64,000 nucleotides of DNA from Croceibacterium_A sp035626815. Lineage in GTDB: Bacteria; Pseudomonadota; Alphaproteobacteria; Sphingomonadales; Sphingomonadaceae. Where the stretch lies: assembly GCA_035626815.1 (NCBI GenBank), contig DASPMY010000002.1, positions 6,105-70,104 on the forward strand, given 5' to 3'. The notes beneath the pieces were generated by a model. The model ran no database searches. It was given only the letters and a program-made list of their open reading frames with translations, and was not told the DNA's origin. The translations under genes were made by a program, and so were the position numbers. Positions 52,657-61,343 of this stretch are shown here, piece after piece (position 1 is the stretch's first letter; each line of letters opens with the position of its first letter).

Positions 52657-53184
52657 TCAGGCCGCCTCGGCTTCGACCTTCTCGGGATAGAAGCACGGCT
52701 CGCGCTCGGACCAGCCGGGCGCGGTGGCGGCGGCCTCGCTGAGCGACTGGAGCAGCATCTTGCGGCGCCCGGGGCGGATTTGCGGCAGCGCGGCGGCGCC
52801 GCAGAACGCCGCCGGCAGCCACGGCCGCGCGCGCGCGCCGAGCAGGCGCTCGTAAAGGAAGCGGTAGGCCGAGAAGCTCGACAGTTGCTCCTGCGCCAGA
52901 TCCTGCGCGGTGATCCTCAGCAACGCGCCGATGAAGTCCTGCACGCCATCGAACGCGGTTTCGCCGGGGATCGCCTCGCGCAACGTCTTCAGCTCGCGGT
53001 AGGCGAGGTACTGCGCGCGGATCGCCGCCTTGTCGCCGGCGCGGCGCGACCACAACTTGAACGCGTCGCCACGGCCAAGCCCGATATCGAGCCCGCGCTC
53101 GATGAACAGCTGCTCGTCCTCGGTGAAGCTGGCGAACTCGCGCAGCTCGGCAATCGTCAGTGATGCAGTCCCCGGCTTGGCCAT
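52657..53184 (-). CDS. Hypothetical protein (175 aa)
   Basis: An unrecognised 175-residue protein with a mostly helical pattern: LREFASFTEDEQLFIERGLDIG, LSSFSAYRFLYERLLGARAR and an AALPQIRPGRRKMLLQSL stretch. No signal or membrane segment is seen. It is convergent with the acyl-CoA synthetase gene (4 bases between the stops). Coding is supported by an intact ORF with GC-rich third positions. I cannot assign a function. Confidence 0.6.
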   Translation of the reverse strand: MAKPGTASLTIAELREFASFTEDEQLFIERGLDIGLGRGDAFKLWSRRAGDKAAIRAQYLAYRELKTLREAIPGETAFDGVQDFIGALLRITAQDLAQEQLSSFSAYRFLYERLLGARARPWLPAAFCGAAALPQIRPGRRKMLLQSLSEAAATAPGWSEREPCFYPEKVEAEAA

Positions 53185-53280
53185 GACAGCCCCCCTTTGC
53201 GTCGGGGGCGAGTGTCACCGAGTTTGGTTAGCGTCGGGTAAACGCCGGCGATGAAATTCGCCGCCGGGGGCTGGCCAGGA

Positions 53281-54276
53281 TCAGATCAGGCCGGCGAGCG
53301 GGCTCGAGGGGTCGGCGTACTTGCGCGTCGCCATGCGTCCGGCGAGGTATGCGGCCCGGCCGGCTTCGACGGCGAGCTTCATCGCGCGGGCCATGCGCAC
53401 CGGTTCCTTCGCCTCGGCGATCGCGGTGTTCATCAGCACACCGTCGCAGCCGAGCTCCATCGCCACCGCAGCGTCGCTGGCGGTGCCGACGCCGGCGTCG
53501 ACCAGGACCGGCACATTGGCGCCCTCGACGATCAGCCGGATCGTGACCCGGTTCTGGATCCCGAGTCCCGAGCCGATCGGCGCGCCGAGCGGCATGACCG
53601 CGACCGCGCCCGCTTCCTCGAGCTGCCTGGCCGCGATCGGGTCGTCCACGCAGTAAACCATCGGCTTGAAGCCTTCGGCGACCAGCACCTCGGTCGCCTT
53701 GAGCGTTTCGCGCATGTCGGGGTAGAGCGTGCGCGCCTCGCCGAGCACCTCGAGCTTGACCAAGTCCCAGCCGCCCGCCTCGCGCGCCAGCCGCAAGGTG
53801 CGGATCGCCTCCTCGGCGGTGAAGCATCCGGCGGTGTTGGGAAGATAGGTCACCTTCTGCGGATCGATGAAGTCGGTCAGCATCGGCGCGCTCGGGTCGG
53901 AGACGTTGACCCGCCGCACCGCGACGGTGACGATCTCCGCCCCGCTTGCCTCGAGCGCGGCGGCGTTCTGCGCGAAGTCCTTGTACTTGCCGGTGCCGAC
54001 GATCAGCCGCGACCGGAACGTGCGGCCGGCGACGCTCCAGCTGTCGTCCCCAAGGCCGACCGGGTCGCTCCCGCCACCGACGAAATGGACGATCTCGAGC
54101 ACGTCGCCCTCGGCCAGCGCGGCCTCGGCAAGCGTCGAGCGCGGCACGATCGTGCCGTTGCGCTCGACCGCGACCTTTTCCGGCTTGAGGCCGAGCTCGG
54201 CGACGAGCGCGGCGATGGTCGCGGCATCGGAGCGCCGGGATTCGCCGTTGACGGTGAGATTGAGCGGCGCGGACAT
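53281..54276 (-). CDS. thiSG: ThiS-ThiG fusion protein (sulfur carrier plus thiazole synthase)
   Basis: The 331-residue protein starts with a ThiS-like ubiquitin fold (residues 1-68: LNLTVNGESR, VERNGTIVPR) ending in the FVGGG where ThiS normally stops. It continues directly into ThiG (WSVAGRTFRSRLIVGTGKY onward), with the catalytic Lys in DLVKLEVLGE. Together these make the thiazole part of thiamine. In a fusion the ThiS Gly-Gly has no free carboxyl end, so the normal thiocarboxylate cannot form unless the chain is cut. merC lies 21 bases upstream on the same strand. Confidence 0.9.
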   Translation of the reverse strand: MSAPLNLTVNGESRRSDAATIAALVAELGLKPEKVAVERNGTIVPRSTLAEAALAEGDVLEIVHFVGGGSDPVGLGDDSWSVAGRTFRSRLIVGTGKYKDFAQNAAALEASGAEIVTVAVRRVNVSDPSAPMLTDFIDPQKVTYLPNTAGCFTAEEAIRTLRLAREAGGWDLVKLEVLGEARTLYPDMRETLKATEVLVAEGFKPMVYCVDDPIAARQLEEAGAVAVMPLGAPIGSGLGIQNRVTIRLIVEGANVPVLVDAGVGTASDAAVAMELGCDGVLMNTAIAEAKEPVRMARAMKLAVEAGRAAYLAGRMATRKYADPSSPLAGLI

Positions 54277-54297
54277 GCCCCGCGCAGATAGCGGTTG

Positions 54298-54666
54298 CTA
54301 CGCCTTGCGCAAGTTGAGCACGTGGCCGGCGGCGACCAGCGTGACGCCGATGATCGTCAGCAGCGCCTCTTCCACGCCGTGCTCGACCGCCAGTCCGCCG
54401 CCCATGAAGGTGAGGCCCATCATCGCCACCACGAACGGGGCTGCCCGGCGGTGCTGGATGGCGCCGATTCCGATCGCGACGCCGGCGATCAGCGTCGCCA
54501 CAAGCAGCCCGATCCGGTGTATCGCCGGATCGAGCAGCAGCCCGCCGCCGAGCCCGAGGCCGGCGACGATGACGATTCCGAGCACGCAGTGCACCGCGCA
54601 CAGGCTCGAGAGCACCATGCCGGCACGGTCCAGCCGGCCGCGAATCTGCGGGAAGATCTGACCCAT
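54298..54666 (-). CDS. merC: MerC-domain membrane protein
   Basis: The 122-residue inner-membrane protein has about four hydrophobic spans. The metal-binding cysteines C23 and C27 lie in SSLCAVHCVLG of the first span, as in MerC. MerC-family proteins move mercuric or other soft metal ions. No other mer genes are nearby, so mercury resistance is not implied. A Zur-box-like palindrome just upstream (54680-54696) suggests zinc control. It may be co-transcribed with thiSG. Confidence 0.82.
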   Translation of the reverse strand: MGQIFPQIRGRLDRAGMVLSSLCAVHCVLGIVIVAGLGLGGGLLLDPAIHRIGLLVATLIAGVAIGIGAIQHRRAAPFVVAMMGLTFMGGGLAVEHGVEEALLTIIGVTLVAAGHVLNLRKA

Positions 54667-54679
54667 TGCCGCTCCATCT

Positions 54680-54696
54680 ATGTAACCATATAACGT
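54680..54696 (-). promoter_or_regulatory. Zur-box-like operator in front of merC
   Basis: The plus-strand sequence ATGTAACCATATAACGT matches the alphaproteobacterial Zur-box pattern ATGTTATAATATAACAT at 13 of 17 bases. It lies 14 to 30 bases upstream of the merC ATG, where it would block transcription. A Zur-like regulator is encoded at 230-691. The match was counted by eye. Confidence 0.45.
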
Positions 54697-54771
54697 TGCG
54701 CAAGCCCCAAGCTGCGGCGGCTCGTCGCGTCGGGCTTGCGCTTCGCCGACGTCCGGCGCAGGAAAACCGCG

Positions 54772-55848
54772 ATGGTCGGGCAGGCGGGGAACATGGCGGG
54801 TGAGCTGCGCGCGCGCGTCACGCGGGCGCGCCCGCTGGCGCTGGCGCGCTGGCTGCTCGCGGTCGCCGCGCTGGTCGTGCTGATGGTCGCGGTCGGCGGC
54901 ATCACCCGGCTCACCGAGAGCGGGCTGTCGATCACCGAGTGGAAGCCGGTCACCGGGGCGATCCCGCCGCTGAGCGAGGCGCAATGGCAGGCCGAGTTCG
55001 CCGCCTACCAGCGAATCGGCGAATACCGCCAGGTCAACGGCCCCGCGGGGATGACTCTGGGTGACTACAAGTTCATCTACTTCTGGGAATGGTCGCATCG
55101 CCTGCTCGGACGGCTGATCGGGCTCGCCTTCGCGCTGCCGCTGGCGTGGTTCTGGGCGCGGCGGGCGATCCCCGCCGGATACACGCCGCGGCTGCTGGTG
55201 CTGCTCGCGCTGGGCGGCCTGCAGGGGGTGTTCGGCTGGTACATGGTCCGCTCGGGCCTGTCCGAGCAGGTCACCGACGTCAGCCACTTCTGGCTCTCGC
55301 TCCATCTGTTGACCGCGTTCCTCACCCTGGCGCTGCTGGTGTGGACCGCGCTCGACCTCGTCGTGCTGGCGCGCGAGCCGGCCGCCCGCCCGGCGCGGGT
55401 GACCGGCCTCGCGGCGCTCGTCGGCGCCGTGCTGTTCGTCCAGCTGCTGCTCGGGGCGTGGGTCGCGGGGCTCAACGCCGGCCTCGCCTCGGATACCTGG
55501 CCGCTGATGCAGGGCCGGCTGGTGCCAGAAGTCGACTGGTCGAACGGCGTGCCGTGGGCCTTCGCCAACGATCCGTACCTGCTGCACTTCCTCCATCGCT
55601 GGTGGGCGTGGATCGCGGTCGCCGAGCTGGTCGTGCTCGCGCGCAAGGCTCGCACCATGGGCGGGCGGCCGGCCTCGATCGCCATCCACTCCGCGTTCGG
55701 GACGCAAATCCTGCTCGGCATCGCCACGGTGCTGACCGGCGTCGCGCTGTGGCTGGCGGTGCTCCACCAGCTGGTTGGCGCGCTGCTCGTCGCCGCGACC
55801 GCATGGGGCGCGCACGTTATCGGACGGCGGCCGGAGGCGCGGCCATGA
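54772..55848 (+). CDS. ctaA: Heme A synthase (CtaA/Cox15 type)
   Basis: CtaA oxidises the methyl group of heme O to make heme A for cytochrome oxidase. The 358-residue membrane protein has eight predicted spans and the GITRLTESGLSITEWKPV segment typical of type 2 CtaA. Conserved histidines appear in FIYFWEWSHRLLGR and LLHFLHRWWAWIA. The ATG at 54772 has AGGA 8 bases upstream; the ATG at 54793 is an alternative. It is coupled to cutA (ATGA). Confidence 0.95.
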   Translation: MVGQAGNMAGELRARVTRARPLALARWLLAVAALVVLMVAVGGITRLTESGLSITEWKPVTGAIPPLSEAQWQAEFAAYQRIGEYRQVNGPAGMTLGDYKFIYFWEWSHRLLGRLIGLAFALPLAWFWARRAIPAGYTPRLLVLLALGGLQGVFGWYMVRSGLSEQVTDVSHFWLSLHLLTAFLTLALLVWTALDLVVLAREPAARPARVTGLAALVGAVLFVQLLLGAWVAGLNAGLASDTWPLMQGRLVPEVDWSNGVPWAFANDPYLLHFLHRWWAWIAVAELVVLARKARTMGGRPASIAIHSAFGTQILLGIATVLTGVALWLAVLHQLVGALLVAATAWGAHVIGRRPEARP

Positions 55849-56171
55849 GCGCGTTGATCTGGTGCCCGTTCGCCGACGAGGCCAGCGCCGCCGCGGCCGC
55901 CGGCCAGCTGCTCGACGAAGGCCTCGTCGCCTGCGCCAACATCCTCCCCCCGATGCGCTCGCTCTACCGGTGGCAGGGGGAGCGCGGAGAGGCGCGCGAG
56001 GTCGGCGTGCTGTTCAAGACCGACGCGGCGCTGCTCGACCGGGCGACCGGCCGGCTCGGCGAGATTCATCCTTACGAGGCGCCGGCGGTGCTCGGCTGGC
56101 GCGCCGACACCGCAACCGCCGCCACCGGCGACTGGTTGCGCGCGCTGGTCCAGGGCGAGGCGCCGCGGTGA
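55845..56171 (+). CDS. cutA: Divalent-cation tolerance protein CutA
   Basis: The 108-residue protein matches the CutA1 trimeric ferredoxin-like fold: a C-x-A-like start (WCPFADEASA), a LVACANILPPMRSLYRWQG segment and an HPYEAPAVL end. CutA affects tolerance to copper and other divalent ions. Its ATG overlaps the ctaA stop, and its stop overlaps the next gene (GTGA). A link to ctaA (copper-containing oxidase biogenesis) fits but is only positional. Confidence 0.92.
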   Translation: MSALIWCPFADEASAAAAAGQLLDEGLVACANILPPMRSLYRWQGERGEAREVGVLFKTDAALLDRATGRLGEIHPYEAPAVLGWRADTATAATGDWLRALVQGEAPR

Positions 56172-56899
56172 GCGCGACCGACCGCCGCGCGCTGCTCCGC
56201 CTCGGGGCCGCCGCGCTGCTGCTGCCGCTCGTTTCGGTGGGCTCGGCGAGCGTGGCCGCCGCCGCGGCGCGCTTTGCCCCGCCGGAGGGACCGATGCGCT
56301 ACTCCCGCCGGCTCGAGCGCGGCCTGGCCGGCGGTGCCAGCTTCGTGGTCAGCCGCGGCTTCGCCGTCCGCTTCCGCGCGCGCGACGGCGGGTTCCATCT
56401 CGACGGCGAACAGGTCGCGGTCGAGTGCGAGGCGCCCGAGGCGCTCGCCGCGTTCGCCCGCATCGAGCGCGAGCGTGTCGAGCAAGGGCTGTTCCCCATG
56501 CTGCTCGACACGGCCGGGCGGATTACCGGGACCGAGGCGCCGATGGCCGCGCAGATCGACGCAGCAGTGCGCGAGGCGATCGCCACGATCGACCGGCGCC
56601 CGCGCGATCCGGCCGCCCGGGCGGCGCTGCTGCAGTACGTCAACGCCATTCACCAGAGCGCCGGGCGGGTCATCACCGAGCTGCCGCGCGACTTGTTCGC
56701 GCCGCCTCTCGCCCCGCGCAGCGAGAGCCGCGCGGTGGCCCTGCCGGACGGCGGCATCGGTCAGGTCAGGGTCACCTTCGCCGCCGCGGCCGATCCGGTC
56801 ACCGGGCTGATGCGGACCGCGTCGCGCGAGGTCGTCACCGAGCTCGAGGGCGATGAGCGGCGGACCGTCGAAAGCTGGAGGCTCGAGCCGCTCGGCTGA
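56168..56899 (+). CDS. Secreted hypothetical protein with twin-Arg-like signal
   Basis: A 243-residue protein with an N-terminal TDRRALLRLGAAALLLPLV signal, a twin-arginine-like pattern. The mature part shows no known enzyme motif. LLQYVNAIHQSAGRVITELPRDLF and PVTGLMRTASREVVTELEG are the most distinctive segments. The start is GTG at 56168, overlapping the cutA stop. It ends the ctaA-cutA run. Confidence 0.6.
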   Translation: MSATDRRALLRLGAAALLLPLVSVGSASVAAAAARFAPPEGPMRYSRRLERGLAGGASFVVSRGFAVRFRARDGGFHLDGEQVAVECEAPEALAAFARIERERVEQGLFPMLLDTAGRITGTEAPMAAQIDAAVREAIATIDRRPRDPAARAALLQYVNAIHQSAGRVITELPRDLFAPPLAPRSESRAVALPDGGIGQVRVTFAAAADPVTGLMRTASREVVTELEGDERRTVESWRLEPLG

Positions 56900-56941
56900 T
56901 GCACGGTATTATTTTACCTCTCCGCAAAGCCGCGGAAACGC

Positions 56942-56970
56942 TTGACTAACCGGCCGCCGGTCGACAAATG
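56942..56970 (+). promoter_or_regulatory. Predicted promoter of rplM-rpsI
   Basis: TTGACT (56942-56947) and CAAATG (56965-56970) are separated by 17 bases. The -35 is a good match, the -10 poor. Transcription would start about 60 bases before the rplM ATG. Confidence 0.4.
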
Positions 56971-57036
56971 GCGCCCTTCCGCGCGACTCAGGCCTCAGCG
57001 CTCGCGCATCCGTTCCGTCAACAAGGTACCAGAGCC

Positions 57037-57516
57037 ATGAAGGCGCTCAGCAAGGTGACCCGGTCGATCAAGCCGGCCGAGGTCGAGAAGAAATGGCATC
57101 TGATCGATGCCGAGGGGCTGGTCGTCGGCCGCCTCGCCGCGATCGTCGCCAACATCCTGCGCGGCAAGCACAAGCCGAGCTTCACTCCGCACGTCGATTG
57201 CGGCGATCATGTCGTGATCGTCAACGTCGACAAGGTCCGCTTCACCGGCAACAAGCGCCAGGCGAAGACCTACTACAAGCACACCGGCTACGCCGGCGGG
57301 ATCAAGGAAGTGACCGCCGACAAGGTCCTCGACGGGCGCTTCCCCGAGCGCGTGCTCGAAAAGGCGGTCGAGCGGATGATCCCGCGCGGGCCGCTCGGGC
57401 GCCAGCAGATGAAGGCGCTGCACCTCTACGCCGGCACCGAGCATCCACACGCGGGCACCCAGCCCCAGCCGCTCGACGTCGCTTCGCTCAATCGCAAGAA
57501 CAAGGCTGCCGCATGA
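57037..57516 (+). CDS. rplM: Large-subunit ribosomal protein L13
   Basis: The 159-residue protein begins with the typical KWHLIDAEGLVVGRLAAIVANIL-like region (residue 22 onward) and contains GDHVVIVNVDKVRFTGNKRQ-K-YYKHTGYAGG and a basic MIPRGPLGR-QMKALHLYAG segment. The ATG at 57037 follows the upstream pattern of L13 genes. Its stop overlaps the rpsI ATG (ATGA). L13 and S9 are a universal pair. Confidence 0.97.
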   Translation: MKALSKVTRSIKPAEVEKKWHLIDAEGLVVGRLAAIVANILRGKHKPSFTPHVDCGDHVVIVNVDKVRFTGNKRQAKTYYKHTGYAGGIKEVTADKVLDGRFPERVLEKAVERMIPRGPLGRQQMKALHLYAGTEHPHAGTQPQPLDVASLNRKNKAAA

Positions 57517-58085
57517 TGGCTACCGAACAGAATACCGAAACCGCCACCGAGGCCGAAGCCGCGGTCGCGACCCCGACCGTGGGCGACTTGGCCGACCTCG
57601 GCGCGCTCACCCGCGGCGAAGCTCCGGCCGGCGAGGCGCCCGCGACGCCTCCGGTGAAGTCCACTCCCGCCGTGCTGCGCGAGCAGGAGCTCGACCCGCA
57701 GGGCCGTGCTTACGCCACCGGCCGCCGCAAGGACGCGGTCGCCCGCGTGTGGATCAAGCCGGGCAAGGGCACGATCACCGTCAACGGCCGCGACCAGGAA
57801 GTCTACTTCGCCCGGCCGACGCTGCGCCTGGTGATCAACCAGCCGTTCGCGATCGCCGAGCGCGAGGGCCAGTACGACGTGGTCTGCACCGTCTCCGGCG
57901 GCGGCCTCTCGGGCCAGGCCGGCGCGGTCAAGCACGGCATCAGCCAGGCGCTCGCCAAGTTCGAGCCGGCGCTGCGCACGACCGTCAAGGCGGCCGGCTT
58001 CCTGACCCGCGACAGCCGCGTCGTAGAGCGCAAGAAGTACGGCCGCGCCAAGGCCCGCCGCAGCTTCCAGTTCTCGAAGCGCTGA
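57513..58085 (+). CDS. rpsI: Small-subunit ribosomal protein S9
   Basis: The 190-residue protein has an acidic, Ala/Pro-rich N-terminal extension (about 1-65), common in alphaproteobacteria. A normal S9 core follows with YATGRRKDAVARVWIKPG-G, the GGGLSGQAGAVKHGI segment and a basic C-terminus ending in SKR (the tail that reaches the P site). Start at 57513 (a second ATG follows at 57516). Confidence 0.96.
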   Translation: MMATEQNTETATEAEAAVATPTVGDLADLGALTRGEAPAGEAPATPPVKSTPAVLREQELDPQGRAYATGRRKDAVARVWIKPGKGTITVNGRDQEVYFARPTLRLVINQPFAIAEREGQYDVVCTVSGGGLSGQAGAVKHGISQALAKFEPALRTTVKAAGFLTRDSRVVERKKYGRAKARRSFQFSKR

Positions 58086-58105
58086 TCGGCGACACGGCGA
58101 ATGCG

Positions 58106-58133
58106 AAGGGCGGTCCCTCGGGGCCGCCCTTTT
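58106..58133 (+). terminator. Intrinsic terminator after rpsI
   Basis: AAGGGCGG (58106-58113) pairs with CCGCCCTT (58124-58131) around a short loop, and TTTT follows. It lies 20 bases after the rpsI stop. Confidence 0.8.
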
Positions 58134-58259
58134 CGTGTGCGGCCGCTGACGCGGCGCCGGATACTTCGGGCCGCGCCGCAGTTGAATCCGCGCGCGATTT
58201 CCCCCATCGCCCCCGGCGACAGCGGCGGCAGAAAACGCCCGAAGCAAAGGATCATCGCC

Positions 58260-59363
58260 ATGCGCCATCGCAGCCTGAGACAGCACCTCGCCAGCGCGGC
58301 CGTCGCGGCGACGGCCTTCATCGTCGTCCCATCGCCCGGCCTGGCGCAGCAACCGGGCGCCGACCTCACGGTGATGCCGCCGGTACCGCACGACTATCAG
58401 CCGGAGAAGACCGCGTGGGGCGACCCGGATTTGCGCGGCACCTGGCCGATCAACGACGTCGCCGAGCTGCCGGTCAACCGCCCCGACCAGTTCGGCGACC
58501 GGTTCTTCAAGACCGACGAGGAGCTGGCCGCGGAGCAGGCCCGCGCGGACCAGCTCGAGCAGGCCTACGAGAAGGAGGACCAGCAAGACACGATCGGCAG
58601 CGGGCACTGGATCGAGTACCTCGCCGGGGCGCGCCGCACTTCGATGATCGTCGAGCCGGCGACGGGCAAGCTCCCGCCGATGACGCCGCAGGGCGAGGCG
58701 CTCTACCGCGCCGGGCGGTCGAGCTGGACCCCCAACACCAAGTTCGACTGGGTGACCGATTTCGATTCGTGGGACCGCTGCATCAGCCGCGGCTTTCCCG
58801 CCTCGATGCTGCCGTTCCGCTACAACAATGGCATCCGCATCTACCAGGCGCCCGGCTACGTCACGATCGCGCTCGAGATGCTCGGGACACGGATCATCCC
58901 GATCGGCCGCGAAGGCCACTGGCCCCAGCCGGTCGAAGCCTGGCTCGGCAACAGCCTGGGCCACTGGGAAGGCAACACGCTGGTCATCGAGACGACCAAC
59001 CTGAAGACCGGCGACAGCGCCACCCACGACATGTTCGCCCGCAACGGCAGCCCGCTCAACATGGCTACGCGCGGGATCCCGCCGTGGAACACCATCCCGA
59101 CCAGCGCTCGGGCGAAAGTCACCGAGCGGCTGACGATGACCGGCCCCGACACGATCACGTACGAAATGACCTACGACGATCCGGAAGTGTTCACCGGGCC
59201 GTGGACCGTGCGCTTCGACTGGACGCGCGACGACGATTACGCGTTCTACGAATACGCCTGCCACGAGGGCAACGTGCAAGTCCGCAACTACATCACCTCG
59301 TCGCGCGCCGGCCGGCTCGAAGCCGCCTCGCAGGACGATCTCGAGGCCGAAGGTGGCGGCTGA
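58260..59363 (+). CDS. Secreted hypothetical protein, paralogue of 17024-17830
   Basis: The 367-residue protein has a signal peptide ending near SPGLAQ. Conserved-looking blocks include WGDPDLRGTWPINDV, the DRCISRGFPASMLPF segment, YQAPGYVTIALEMLGTR and LGHWEGNTLVIETTN. The last matches the GRWDGDTLLVDT block of the protein at 17024, so both belong to one secreted family of unknown function. The family is often abundant in sphingomonads. AAGGA lies 9 bases before the ATG. Confidence 0.68.
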   Translation: MRHRSLRQHLASAAVAATAFIVVPSPGLAQQPGADLTVMPPVPHDYQPEKTAWGDPDLRGTWPINDVAELPVNRPDQFGDRFFKTDEELAAEQARADQLEQAYEKEDQQDTIGSGHWIEYLAGARRTSMIVEPATGKLPPMTPQGEALYRAGRSSWTPNTKFDWVTDFDSWDRCISRGFPASMLPFRYNNGIRIYQAPGYVTIALEMLGTRIIPIGREGHWPQPVEAWLGNSLGHWEGNTLVIETTNLKTGDSATHDMFARNGSPLNMATRGIPPWNTIPTSARAKVTERLTMTGPDTITYEMTYDDPEVFTGPWTVRFDWTRDDDYAFYEYACHEGNVQVRNYITSSRAGRLEAASQDDLEAEGGG

Positions 59364-59366
59364 GGC

Positions 59367-60224
59367 CTAGTGCACCGGCGGATCGGTGCGCGGGACCTGA
59401 TTGACCGGAGCGACCGGCTCGCCCGGCTCGCGCGGCGGCAGCGCGTTCTCCGGCACGTCGTCGATCTGCATGGCTTTGGTCGGCACCTCGTCGAGGTTGC
59501 GCGCCCGCACCTTGAGCGTCGCGCCGTCCCATGACAGCTCGTTGAAGCTCGGCGGGGTCGAGCGGACCCGCTGCGACAGCGTTCCGGCGCCGATCATCCG
59601 CACCGGGCCGTTGATGGTTTGCTCGACCAGATCGAACGGGTCGTGGACATGGCCGCTGAGCACTGCCAGCACCGGCCGCCGGGCCAGCGCGCACAGCGCG
59701 CGGTAGCCGTTCGCGGTCAGCGCGGTGCCCTTGGTGCCGACTTCGCGCAAGGGGTGGTGCGCGGCGACCAGCGCCCGGGTTCCCGGCGGAAGCGCGTCGA
59801 TCGCCGCGAGGCACCTGGCCAGTGCCGACCGGCTGACCCAGCCTTTCGACCAGTTCAACCGCGGCTGCGCCCGCACCGCGGTCTTCAGCGGGACGATGGC
59901 AAGGTCGTGCAAGTCGATCTCGCGCTCGACCAGCCCTTCGATCGCCCGGAACCGCCGATACGGCGCGAAGAACCGTTCGATCAGGTTGAAATACGGCATG
60001 TCGTGGTTGCCGACCTCGACCGTCACCGGGACTTCGAGCGACCGGATCCAGCGGCACGCGGCGGCGAACTCGTGATGCCGCGCGCGCATCGTCAGGTCGC
60101 CGGTGATCGCCACCGCCTGCGGACGCCGCTCGGCGATCTCCTGCTTGACCCAGTCGAGCGCCTTGTTGTCCTCGAGCCCGAAGTGGATGTCGCTCAGGTG
60201 GAAAAGCAGCGTTTCAGTCGGCAT
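59367..60224 (-). CDS. Metallophosphoesterase
   Basis: The 285-residue protein has the full calcineurin-like metal motif set: LSDIHFG (D, H), AITGDLT (D), VGNHDMPY (N, H), AAHHPL (H) and LSGHVHD (GHxH). It could be a phosphodiesterase of cyclic nucleotides or of a glycerophospholipid head group. Its start overlaps the end of the lipid-kinase gene by 11 bases, hinting at a role in lipid metabolism. No signal peptide is seen. Confidence 0.9.
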   Translation of the reverse strand: MPTETLLFHLSDIHFGLEDNKALDWVKQEIAERRPQAVAITGDLTMRARHHEFAAACRWIRSLEVPVTVEVGNHDMPYFNLIERFFAPYRRFRAIEGLVEREIDLHDLAIVPLKTAVRAQPRLNWSKGWVSRSALARCLAAIDALPPGTRALVAAHHPLREVGTKGTALTANGYRALCALARRPVLAVLSGHVHDPFDLVEQTINGPVRMIGAGTLSQRVRSTPPSFNELSWDGATLKVRARNLDEVPTKAMQIDDVPENALPPREPGEPVAPVNQVPRTDPPVH

Positions 60225-61080
60225 CGAATTGGGTCGCTAACAGGTCGACCTCGCACCGCGCCAGCCTGATGTCGATTTGCGGACCGGCCTCGGCCTGCTC
60301 GCCGTCGAGCAGCAGGCCGAAACGGTTGCCCCGCGTGCTGCCCAGCCGCAGCGAATCGGCTTGCCCGAGCGTATCGTGCGGCCCCTCGCGGAAGTTGCGC
60401 CGCAGCAGCGCCCACGCCTGCTCGAGGTACTGACCGGCCGTCTCGGCGAAGTAAGCCTCGACCTCGATGCCGCCATCGTGCGGGGTCAGGCTCAGCAGCG
60501 GATAGCCCTCGGCACGCCCCAACGGCGGCTCGACGCAGACGATCATCTCGCCGGTGAGCGTCTCGTCGATCGCCTCGACGGTGCTTTCGGCGAGCTCGGC
60601 CAGTGCTTTGTCGCGCATCGCCTCGCGCACCCGCCCCCAGCTCGTTCCCGGGCCGGCGAGCAGCCCGGCATAGGCATCGCCCAGTGGGGTGCGGATGACG
60701 CCCGGCCGATGCACCCGCGCGGCGCCTCTGGCGACCGCCGCGACCACCTGGTCAAGCGAGCGTTCGCCGTGAAGCCGGTTGTAAAGCAGGTTCATCGTCC
60801 CGCCGGGCAACACCAGCACCGCACCGCCCCACCCGGCCAGCGCGGCGATCAGCGCGTTGACCGTGCCGTCGCCGGCGAACACCGCCACGCGCCCAATCCC
60901 GGCGGCCTCGAGCGCGGCCGGGGTCGGCAGATCCTCGGCCGGGAAGACCGTGCGCCGCGCCACGCGAAATCCATGCTCGCCGCAGCACTGTTCGAGCGCC
61001 GCCAGCGCCGCGTCGTCGTTGCTGCCGCTCGAGGCGTTGTTGACCAGCCACAGCGCGCGTTCGCCTTGCATCGCGATCAT
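60214..61080 (-). CDS. Diacylglycerol/sphingosine-type lipid kinase (second copy)
   Basis: The 288-residue protein has the DagK/YegS core: VNNASSGSNDD near the N-terminus, FAGDGT (68-73) and PGGTMNLLYNRLHG (about 92-105). It should phosphorylate a lipid with ATP. It differs from the kinase at 12180-13205 in its start and short N-terminal part. The ATG at 61080 overlaps the stop of a small membrane protein (ATGA), and a metallophosphoesterase gene follows, so the three form a small operon. Confidence 0.85.
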   Translation of the reverse strand: MIAMQGERALWLVNNASSGSNDDAALAALEQCCGEHGFRVARRTVFPAEDLPTPAALEAAGIGRVAVFAGDGTVNALIAALAGWGGAVLVLPGGTMNLLYNRLHGERSLDQVVAAVARGAARVHRPGVIRTPLGDAYAGLLAGPGTSWGRVREAMRDKALAELAESTVEAIDETLTGEMIVCVEPPLGRAEGYPLLSLTPHDGGIEVEAYFAETAGQYLEQAWALLRRNFREGPHDTLGQADSLRLGSTRGNRFGLLLDGEQAEAGPQIDIRLARCEVDLLATQFDAD

Positions 61081-61343
61081 ACCCGGCGCGACAGGATGAG
61101 CCACGCCGACAGGCCGTTGAGCGCGCTGTAGGCGAGATAGGCCAGCCCCCACTCGGGATGGCCGCTGGCGACCAACAGCAGCGCTCCCAACAGCAGCACG
61201 AACTCGGCGATCATGCTTGCGCGGCCGCCGAGCAGGCGCAGCGCGCGCGGCACTTCGGCGAGCAGCGGGTGGCGGCTGTCGAGCACAGCTTTGTGCATCG
61301 CGAAGTTGCCGATCCCGAGCAGGAACGTGAACAGGATGGCCAT
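61077..61343 (-). CDS. Small membrane protein (88 aa), hypothetical
   Basis: The 88-residue protein has three hydrophobic spans (AILFTFLLGIGNFAM, IAEFVLLLGALLLVASG, YLAYSALNGLSAWLIL). I cannot place it in a known family. The ATG at 61343 starts directly at the first span; the longer ORF upstream is Arg-rich and out of character. It overlaps the lipid-kinase gene by four bases, so it may be a membrane partner of the kinase. Confidence 0.65.
   Translation of the reverse strand: MAILFTFLLGIGNFAMHKAVLDSRHPLLAEVPRALRLLGGRASMIAEFVLLLGALLLVASGHPEWGLAYLAYSALNGLSAWLILSRRV

Noticed and set aside
54298..54666. A mercury-resistance locus
   Set aside because: Only a MerC-type protein is present; merR, merA, merT and merP are absent and the upstream site looks zinc-related.
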